A model generated the notes under the pieces. That model made no database searches, was not told the origin of the DNA, and saw only the letters and a program-made list of their open reading frames with translations. Shown here one piece after another: positions 58,052 through 64,000 of a stretch of DNA of 64,000 nucleotides (positions are counted from its first letter, which is position 1; each line of letters opens with the position of its first letter). The DNA is from Schlegelella aquatica (GTDB lineage Bacteria; Pseudomonadota; Gammaproteobacteria; Burkholderiales; Burkholderiaceae_C). The stretch spans positions 992,001 to 1,056,000 of the forward strand of contig NZ_CP110257.1 in NCBI RefSeq assembly GCF_026013905.1. The letters are read 5' to 3'. The position numbers and the translations under genes are program-made.

Positions 58052-58084
58052 AAAAAAACCGGACAGCCAAAATTTGGGCCCGGT
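58052..58084 (-). promoter_or_regulatory. Attenuator-like hairpin and T-run in the guaC leader
   Basis: On the minus strand ACCGG...CCGGT with an inner GCC...GGC pair is followed by seven T residues (58052-58058). It begins a few bases after the start predicted from TAGAAT at 58088-58093. No minus-strand gene lies upstream for it to terminate, so it may halt guaC transcripts early. Confidence 0.45.
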
Positions 58085-58141
58085 GATTGATTCTACCCGG
58101 GAGCACGGCCTGCTGCACGCAGGGGCTTCGGGCGCGCCTCC

Positions 58142-58147
58142 TAGAAT
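58142..58147 (+). promoter_or_regulatory. Candidate -10 element directly before the helicase start codon
   Basis: TAGAAT lies only 6 bp from ATG 58154. Transcription from it would begin at or near the A of the start codon, so the helicase mRNA may be leaderless. No -35 match is obvious. Confidence 0.4.
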
Positions 58148-58153
58148 TCGCGG

Positions 58154-60493
58154 ATGACCGCTTCCTCTGCCCTGCTTGCCCACCTGAACCACGAACAACT
58201 GGCGGCCGTGACGCTGCCTGCGGCGCACGCGCTCATCCTGGCGGGCGCCGGCTCGGGCAAGACGCGGGTGCTGACCACGCGCATCGCGTGGCTGATCCAC
58301 ACGGGGCAGGTCTCGCCGGCCGGCGTGATGGCGGTCACCTTCACCAACAAGGCGGCCAAGGAGATGCTCACGCGCCTCGGTGCGATGCTGCCCATCCCCG
58401 TGCGGGGCATGTGGATCGGCACTTTCCACGGGCTGTGCAACCGGTTCCTGCGCGCGCACTGGAAGCTCGCGGGCCTGCCGCAGAGCTTCCAGATCCTGGA
58501 CGCGCAGGACCAGCTCTCGGCCGTCAAGCGCGTCATCAAGGCGATGAACCTCGACGAGGAGCGCTTCGTGCCGAAGCAGGTCGCGTGGTTCATCGCCGGC
58601 AGCAAGGAGGAGGGCCTGCGCCCGAAGGACGTGGACGTGCGCGACGAGCACGGCCGCAAGCTGGTGGAGATCTACCAGGCCTACGAGGACCAGTGCCAGC
58701 GCGAGGGCGTGGTGGACTTCGCCGAACTGCTGCTGCGCACCTACGAGTTGATGCGCGACAACGCGGCGCTGCGCGAGCACTACCAGCATCGCTTTCGCCA
58801 CATCCTCGTGGACGAGTTCCAGGACACCAACCGGCTCCAGTACGCCTGGTTGAAGATGTTCACCGGGGCGCACAACAGCCTGTTCGCGGTGGGCGACGAC
58901 GACCAGAGCATCTACGCCTTCCGCGGTGCGCAGGTCGGCAACATGGCGGACTTCGAGCGCGAGTTCCGCGTGCCGCACGTGATCAAGCTGGAGCGCAACT
59001 ACCGCAGCTTCGGCAACATCCTCGATGCGGCCAATGCGCTCATCTCTCACAACACGCGGCGGCTGGGCAAGAACCTGCGCACCGAGGCAGGGCCCGGCGA
59101 GCCGGTGCGCGTCTACGAGGCCACCAGCGACTACGCCGAGGCCCAGTGGCTGCTGGAGGAAGCGCAGCAGCTGCACCGCGACGGCACGCCGCGCTCGGAG
59201 ATCGCCGTGCTGTACCGCTCGAACGCGCAGTCGCGGGTGATCGAAAGCGCGCTCTTCAACGCCGGCATTCCCTACCGCGTGTATGGCGGCCTGCGCTTCT
59301 TCGAGCGCGCCGAGATCAAGCACGCGCTCGCCTACCTGCGGCTCATCGAGAACCCGAACGACGACACCTCCTACCTGCGCGTGGTGAACTTCCCGACGCG
59401 CGGCATCGGAGCGCGCACGCTCGAGCAGTTGCAAGACGCAGCGCGCGTCTCCGGGCGCAGCCTCTACCAGAGCGTGGGTGCGGTCACCGGCAAGGGCGGC
59501 GCGAACCTCGCCGCCTTCAACGCGCTCGTCGATGCCATGCGCGAGAACACGCGGGGCCTGACGCTGCGCGAGATCATCGAGCACGTGGTCGAGGCGTCGG
59601 GCCTGGCGGATCACTACCGCAACGAGAAGGAAGGCCGCGAGCGGCTGGAGAACCTGGACGAGCTGGTCAACGCGGCCGAGGCGTTCGTGACGCAGGAGGG
59701 CTTCGGCAAGGACGCGGTGGCGCTGCCGGTGGACGAACAGGGCGTGGTCGCCGGCCTGGTGCCGGGCGCGCTGGCCGCCGGCGATCCCCCCGCACCGGCG
59801 CCCGTGGAGGTGGCCCCCGATGCGGAGACGGGCGAGATCGTTTCGCCGCTGGCCGCCTTCCTGACGCATGCGGCGCTGGAGGCGGGCGACAACCAGGCGC
59901 AGGCCGGGCAGGACGCCATCCAGTTGATGACGGTGCATGCCGCCAAGGGCCTCGAGTTCGACTGCGTGTTCATCACCGGGCTGGAGGAGGGGCTCTTCCC
60001 GCACGAGAACTCGCTGTCCGACTACGACGGCCTGGAAGAGGAGCGCCGGTTGATGTACGTGGCGATCACCCGCGCGCGCAAGCGGCTGTACCTGAGCTTC
60101 AGCCAGACGCGGCTGCTGCACGGACAGACGCGCTACAACGTCAAGAGCCGCTTCCTGGACGAACTGCCCGAGGGGGCCCTGAAGTGGATCACCCCGCGGG
60201 TGCAAGGCTTCGGTTCGGGCTTCGCGCGCGACTACCAGGCGGCGTGGGCGAGCGGCTCGGGCCTGGGGTCCATCGTGGGGGCGGGGCGTCTGCCCGCGGC
60301 GAGCGCACCGGTGACGACCGCCGACGGGGTCGCGCTGCGTGTCGGGCAGTCGGTCTTCCACACCAAGTTCGGCGAGGGTGTGATCGTGACCCTCGAGGGC
60401 CAGGGCACCGATGCGCGTGCGCAGATCAACTTCGGCCGGCACGGCACGAAGTGGCTGGCCCTCTCGGTGGCCAAGCTCACCCCGGTGGACTGA
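58154..60493 (+). CDS. ATP-dependent DNA helicase, UvrD/Rep (superfamily I)
   Basis: A 779-residue helicase. Q motif and Walker A appear as LNHEQLAAV and [19 protein letters not shown]; motif II reads [15 protein letters not shown]; motif [16 protein letters not shown]; later motifs include [14 protein letters not shown] and [12 protein letters not shown]. UvrD unwinds DNA in excision and mismatch repair, Rep at forks. The C-terminal extension ([20 protein letters not shown]) is the tudor-like UvrD/PcrA C-domain, so UvrD is more likely than Rep. Confidence 0.92.
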   Translation: MTASSALLAHLNHEQLAAVTLPAAHALILAGAGSGKTRVLTTRIAWLIHTGQVSPAGVMAVTFTNKAAKEMLTRLGAMLPIPVRGMWIGTFHGLCNRFLRAHWKLAGLPQSFQILDAQDQLSAVKRVIKAMNLDEERFVPKQVAWFIAGSKEEGLRPKDVDVRDEHGRKLVEIYQAYEDQCQREGVVDFAELLLRTYELMRDNAALREHYQHRFRHILVDEFQDTNRLQYAWLKMFTGAHNSLFAVGDDDQSIYAFRGAQVGNMADFEREFRVPHVIKLERNYRSFGNILDAANALISHNTRRLGKNLRTEAGPGEPVRVYEATSDYAEAQWLLEEAQQLHRDGTPRSEIAVLYRSNAQSRVIESALFNAGIPYRVYGGLRFFERAEIKHALAYLRLIENPNDDTSYLRVVNFPTRGIGARTLEQLQDAARVSGRSLYQSVGAVTGKGGANLAAFNALVDAMRENTRGLTLREIIEHVVEASGLADHYRNEKEGRERLENLDELVNAAEAFVTQEGFGKDAVALPVDEQGVVAGLVPGALAAGDPPAPAPVEVAPDAETGEIVSPLAAFLTHAALEAGDNQAQAGQDAIQLMTVHAAKGLEFDCVFITGLEEGLFPHENSLSDYDGLEEERRLMYVAITRARKRLYLSFSQTRLLHGQTRYNVKSRFLDELPEGALKWITPRVQGFGSGFARDYQAAWASGSGLGSIVGAGRLPAASAPVTTADGVALRVGQSVFHTKFGEGVIVTLEGQGTDARAQINFGRHGTKWLALSVAKLTPVD

Positions 60494-60517
60494 GCGCGCC
60501 TTGCTCTCGCGGAGCCT

Positions 60518-60562
60518 CCTGCCTGCGCAGCGGCCATTGAAGACGGCCGCGCGCAGGGCAGG
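60518..60562. terminator. Long imperfect stem-loop between the helicase gene and paaH
   Basis: CCTGCCTGCGC and GCGGCC pair with GGCCGC and GCGCAGGGCAGG around a 9-nt loop, 25 bp after the helicase stop. It is symmetric enough to act on both convergent transcripts, though no T-run follows. Confidence 0.5.
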
Positions 60563-60584
60563 CCGGCTCAGAGCGGGTGCGCTC

Positions 60585-62138
60585 TCACGCCTCGTCGGTG
60601 AGCAGCGACAAGCCCAGTTGCGCACGACGGCGCAGCCACGGGCTGGGGCGGTAGCGCGGGTCGCCCGTCGACGCCTGGAGTTCCTCGAGCACTTGCAACA
60701 CGGTGGCGGCGCCCAGCTGGTCTCCCCAGGCCAGGGGGCCGTGCGGGTAGCCGAGGCCGAGCGTGACGGCGCGGTCGATGTCGGCCGGCGCCGCGATGCG
60801 CTGCTGCGCGATCTCGCTCGCGATGTTCACGATGGTGGCGACCACGCGCGCTGCCACCAGTCCCGTGCTGTCACGGATGACCGACACGGGCGTGCCGTCG
60901 CTTGCGAGCAAGCCGTGGGCTTCGGCGCGTGCTGCGGGCGACGTCGCCGGGCTCGTGGCGACAACCCGCCGGCGCCGGGTGTCGAACAGCACGTCCAGTC
61001 CGACGGTGCGAGCCGGGTCGAGTCCTTGCCGCACGCAGCAGGTGGTCACATCCAGACCCAGCGGCGTGACGATGCACAGGCTGTCGCCGGCGGGGCGATC
61101 GCCTTCGTCGAGGGTGGCGCCCAGCGCCCGCAACAAGGCCACCGCCCGTTCGTGCCCGGCGGGCCACGCCTGGCTGACCCACACGCGCGCGGGGCGAGCC
61201 GCGGGCGCTGCCGGCTCGTCGAACGATTCCTGCTTGCCGTCGGCGTAGCGGTAGAACCCGCGGCCCGCCTTGCGGCCGACGAGGCCGGCGGCGAGCATCT
61301 GGCGCGTGAGCGGCTGCGGGCGGAAGCGCGGCTCTTCGTAGTACTGGTGATAGATGGACTCCATCACCGGATGCGAGACGTCGAGCGCGGTGAGGTCCAG
61401 CAACTCGAAGGGGCCGAGCTTGAAGCCGGCGGTGTCGCGCAGGATGCGGTCGATCTGGTGGAACTCGGCCACGCCCTCGGCCAGCAGGCGCAAAGCCTCG
61501 GTGCCGTAGCCGCGCCCGGCGTGGTTGACGATGAAGCCCGGGGTGTCCTTCGCCCGCACGGCGGTGTGGCCGCAGCGCCGGCCCAAGGCGAGCAGGAACT
61601 CGGTCACCGCGGGATCGGTCAGCAGACCGTCCACCGCCTCGACGATCTTCATCAAGGGCACGGGGTTGAAGAAGTGGAACCCCGCGACGCGCTGCGGCCT
61701 TTGAAGGCCGGCGGCGATGGCCGTGACCGACAGCGAAGAGGTGTTGGTGGCGAGCACGCAGTCGGGGCGCACGAGGCTTTCCAGTTCCCGGAAGAGCGCG
61801 CGCTTGGCGTCGAGGTTCTCGACGATGGCCTCGACCACGACGTCGCAGTCCTTCAGGTCGGCCAGGGCCTGCACCGCGCTCAGGCGGGCACGGGCCGCCT
61901 GGGCGGCCTCCTGCGTGAGCTTGCCTTTGGCGGCAAGCGCCTCGAGGGTCTGCCCGAGGCGCTCGACGGCCTGGGCCGCGGCGCCATCGCGGGCGTCGTG
62001 CAGCAGCACGTCCACCCCGGCGAGCGCGGCGATCTGTGCGATACCGCTGCCCATGACGCCGGAGCCGACGACGGCGAGGCGCAAGGCCCCCCCCGCGCGC
62101 GCCGGGAGCGACGACAAGTCGGAAGATTGGTTCTGCAT
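60585..62138 (-). CDS. paaH: 3-hydroxyacyl-CoA dehydrogenase (PaaH-like)
   Basis: A protein of about 517 residues. The NAD motif is LAVVGSGVMGSGIAQIAALAG near residue 20 (read as two segments). The catalytic region contains GFHFFNPVPLMKIVE and a DTPGFIVNHAGR segment. A second, C-terminal dehydrogenase-like half (DSTGLVAARVVATIVN) gives the ~500-residue length typical of PaaH/PaaC. It oxidises 3-hydroxyacyl-CoA, in phenylacetate or fatty acid breakdown; no other paa gene is in view. Start ATG 62138 or 62153 is unresolved. Confidence 0.85.
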   Translation of the reverse strand: MQNQSSDLSSLPARAGGALRLAVVGSGVMGSGIAQIAALAGVDVLLHDARDGAAAQAVERLGQTLEALAAKGKLTQEAAQAARARLSAVQALADLKDCDVVVEAIVENLDAKRALFRELESLVRPDCVLATNTSSLSVTAIAAGLQRPQRVAGFHFFNPVPLMKIVEAVDGLLTDPAVTEFLLALGRRCGHTAVRAKDTPGFIVNHAGRGYGTEALRLLAEGVAEFHQIDRILRDTAGFKLGPFELLDLTALDVSHPVMESIYHQYYEEPRFRPQPLTRQMLAAGLVGRKAGRGFYRYADGKQESFDEPAAPAARPARVWVSQAWPAGHERAVALLRALGATLDEGDRPAGDSLCIVTPLGLDVTTCCVRQGLDPARTVGLDVLFDTRRRRVVATSPATSPAARAEAHGLLASDGTPVSVIRDSTGLVAARVVATIVNIASEIAQQRIAAPADIDRAVTLGLGYPHGPLAWGDQLGAATVLQVLEELQASTGDPRYRPSPWLRRRAQLGLSLLTDEA

Positions 62139-62282
62139 GGTGGAATATTGCATGGGGACGGAACGTGCGCGATCATCCGCGGCTGCGAGAGTGTCGTCAA
62201 TGGATGAACGCGCGCGGCAGGCCGCGCCAAGAGTGAACACCCGTTCTGCGGTGCGGTATTCGGACAGGACCTCGATTCGACC

Positions 62283-63143
62283 ATGCCCGATTCGCTAGAT
62301 TCAGGGTCCCGCGCGTCAGGCCGGCGCCGGCGCCGCGACACGGCCACGGGCCTGGCGGGCGCGGCTGTGCCCGCGCCGGACGAGGACCGTCATTTCGTCA
62401 CGGCGCTGGCCCGCGGGCTGGATGTCCTCAGCTGCTTTCGCTCGCGCGACAAGCTGCTGGGCAACCAGGAGCTGGCGCGCCGTTGCGGTCTGCCCAAGTC
62501 CACGGTCTCCCGGCTGACCTACACGCTCACCCGGCTCGGTTACCTCGACTACGACGAGGAGACCGGGCGCTACCGCTTGGGCACCGCGACGCTGGCTCTG
62601 GGCAGCACCATGCTGGCGCGCATGGACGTGCGTGAGCAGGCGCGCCCCTTGATGCAGGAGCTGGCGAACTACTCGCAGGGGATGGTCTCGCTCGGCACGC
62701 GAGACCGCCTGAGCATGATCTACGTGGAGAACTGCCGCAGCCCCTCGGCCCTCACCTTGAGCCTGGACGTGGGTTCGCGCATTCCGCTGGCCACGACCGC
62801 GATGGGTCGTGCCTACCTGGCCTTGTGCCCGCCGGCCGAGCGGCGGGAACTGCTCGAGCGGCTGCGCGAACAGGACGCGGCCCATTGGCCGCGGGTGCGC
62901 GACGGCATCGAGGCGGCCCTCGCACAGCACCGCGAGCTGGGGGTGTGCTGCTCCTTCGGCGACTGGCAGCGGGACGTGAACGCGATCGCGATCGCATTCC
63001 ATGCCGGCCGCGACGGCCGGCTCATGGCGATCAACTGCGGCGGCCCGGCCTTCCTGCTGGACAAGGACTTCCTGCTCAGCGAGGTGCGCCCGCGGCTCAT
63101 CGCCCTTGGCGCGCGGCTCGAGCGAGGCGCGCGCGAGGGGTAG
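62283..63143 (+). CDS. IclR-family transcriptional regulator
   Basis: A 286-residue regulator. The N-terminal winged helix is LGNQELARRCGLPKSTVSRL near residue 60. The effector domain includes RIPLATTAMGRAYLA and VNAIAIAF. A basic tail of about 35 residues precedes the HTH. It is divergent from paaH with 145 bp between starts, so it probably controls paaH in response to an aromatic or acyl-CoA metabolite. Relatives regulate aromatic catabolism; the ligand is unknown. Confidence 0.88.
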   Translation: MPDSLDSGSRASGRRRRRDTATGLAGAAVPAPDEDRHFVTALARGLDVLSCFRSRDKLLGNQELARRCGLPKSTVSRLTYTLTRLGYLDYDEETGRYRLGTATLALGSTMLARMDVREQARPLMQELANYSQGMVSLGTRDRLSMIYVENCRSPSALTLSLDVGSRIPLATTAMGRAYLALCPPAERRELLERLREQDAAHWPRVRDGIEAALAQHRELGVCCSFGDWQRDVNAIAIAFHAGRDGRLMAINCGGPAFLLDKDFLLSEVRPRLIALGARLERGAREG

Positions 63144-63166
63144 GCGCCCCGGCCGTGCCGGGGCGC
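63144..63166. terminator. Bidirectional stem-loop between the IclR gene and phoX
   Basis: GCGCCCCGG-CCGTG-CCGGGGCGC is a perfect 9-bp stem with a 5-nt loop, starting right after the IclR stop codon and 11 bp before the convergent phoX stop. Confidence 0.65.
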
Positions 63167-63176
63167 GGCCGGACTC

Positions 63177-64000
63177 TCAGGTGCCGACGACCCCGCCGTC
63201 TTCCTTCCAGATCACGACGGTGGCCGACCGGGGCCGCACGCCGGCATCGGGCCATTGGCAGAAGGCGAGGGGATCGGCCTTCGGATCCACCGAGGGCTTG
63301 CGGGGGTGGTTGCCGTACTCGCCCGGGTGCTGGATGTTCACGAACATGTACTTCTGGTCCGGCGTCCAGGTGATGCCGGTGACTTCGCAGCCGGAGGGGC
63401 CGACGAGGAAGCGCCGGATCTCCTTGGTCGTCGGGTCGGCCACCAGCATCTGGTTGTTACCCATGCCGGCGAAGTTGCCGGTGTTGGAGAAGTTGCCGTC
63501 CGTCTGGATCCACAGACGCCCCTGGGCGTCGAAGGCCAGGCCGTCCGGGCTGTTGAACAGGTTGTCCGCGTTCACGTTGTCCGAGCCCGCGTTCAGCGTC
63601 CCGGTGTGCGCGGAGACCGTGGGGTTGCCGGCCAGCACGAACAGGTCCCACTCGAAGGTCGTCGCCGCGGCGTCACCGCCCGTTTCCCGCCAGCGCAGGA
63701 TCTGCCCGTAGACGTTGTTGGTGCGGGGGTTGGCTTCGTCGGCGGTGGCGCGGCCGCTGTTGTTGGTCATCGTGATGTAGACCTCCCCGGTCTTCGGATG
63801 CACGGTGACCCACTCCGGACGATCCATCTTGGTCGCGCCCACCGCATCGGCGGCGAGGCGGGTGTGGACCAGCAGCTCGCCCATGTCGGCGAAGAGGTCG
63901 CCGAGCGTGCCGCCGCCCACCTTCGGCGTGTCGAGGGCGAGCGCCACCCATTCGCCGGTGCCCATCATGTCGCCGCTGGTCGCGCCGGCGCCGAAGCGGG
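63177..64000 (-). CDS. phoX: PhoX-type alkaline phosphatase (DUF839), C-terminal part
   Basis: About 274 C-terminal residues remain; the gene runs off the right edge. The PhoX beta-propeller core is visible: DRPEWVTVHPKTGEVYITMTNN (split), NLFNSPDGLAFDAQGRLWIQTDG (split), and GPSGCEVTGITWTPDQKYMF. PhoX is a Tat-exported, Ca2+- and Fe3+-dependent phosphatase that takes phosphate from organic esters; the signal would lie beyond the window. Confidence 0.88.
   Translation of the reverse strand, partial: RFGAGATSGDMMGTGEWVALALDTPKVGGGTLGDLFADMGELLVHTRLAADAVGATKMDRPEWVTVHPKTGEVYITMTNNSGRATADEANPRTNNVYGQILRWRETGGDAAATTFEWDLFVLAGNPTVSAHTGTLNAGSDNVNADNLFNSPDGLAFDAQGRLWIQTDGNFSNTGNFAGMGNNQMLVADPTTKEIRRFLVGPSGCEVTGITWTPDQKYMFVNIQHPGEYGNHPRKPSVDPKADPLAFCQWPDAGVRPRSATVVIWKEDGGVVGT

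Overview
The DNA is very GC-rich and gene-dense. Gene order and family types (xseB-ispA-dxs-folE2, orphan Bug-type TTT binding protein, FolE2, betaproteobacterial CysM, ATGA-coupled operons) point to the chromosome of a betaproteobacterium in Burkholderiales, probably near the Rubrivivax/Caldimonas group. That placement is inferred from gene content only. I see no complete insertion sequence, prophage or CRISPR array. One tRNA (Leu, CAA) is present. About 58 protein genes are supported, two of them cut by the window edges (ppx on the left, phoX on the right), plus three decayed restriction-modification genes.

Layout. 1-7.8 kb: ppx, a Tat-exported dienelactone hydrolase, a ZIP metal transporter, a universal stress protein behind an FNR-like box, a sulfurtransferase/DMT exporter/adenylate cyclase operon and a Rieske oxygenase. 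8-12 kb: xseB-ispA-dxs (isoprenoid precursors) and folE2, whose 3' end is duplicated. 12.2-15.5 kb: a selenium cluster, selD-senB divergent from senA, matching the selenoneine pathway. 15.5-18.9 kb: a tungstate ABC transporter tupBCA with a divergent ModE-like regulator. 19-24.9 kb: a tungsten aldehyde oxidoreductase operon (Fe-S subunit, W subunit, FAD subunit, MoaD-like protein, unknown 99-aa protein) with a divergent AcoR-like regulator that lacks the AAA+ domain. 25-28.4 kb: glutamate dehydrogenase, topoisomerase IB, a lipoprotein and a four-helix-bundle stress protein.

28.7-34.5 kb: a cell-surface group (two glycosyltransferases, a DUF2334 deacetylase-like protein, a PAP2 phosphatase, an MscS channel, a UDP-glucuronate decarboxylase-like enzyme). 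34.6-38.6 kb: an outer-membrane barrel, an ABC exporter and rarA. 38.8-43.8 kb: a branched-chain amino acid ABC operon (HMGF) with a structured leader, followed after a strong terminator by its likely binding protein. 43.9-47.1 kb: a Bug-type TTT binding protein, a plant-type ferredoxin reductase and an epimerase whose C-terminus runs into foreign DNA. 47.1-49.4 kb: a decayed type I restriction-modification locus (hsdS fragment, frameshifted AlbA/ATPase gene, internally deleted hsdM). 49.4-64 kb: housekeeping genes (rhomboid protease, tRNA-Leu, cysM, a TrmB-like methyltransferase, NUDIX, a TusA-like carrier, galU, valS, guaC, a UvrD/Rep helicase), then paaH, an IclR regulator and phoX.

The most coherent biology lies at 12-25 kb. 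A selenium-utilisation module (SelD makes selenophosphate, SenB a selenosugar, SenA joins it to a histidine betaine) abuts, with 12 bp between stop codons, a tungsten module that imports tungstate (TupBCA) and uses it in an aldehyde oxidoreductase (AOR). The liv operon, guaC and the helicase gene carry promoter or leader features worth testing.
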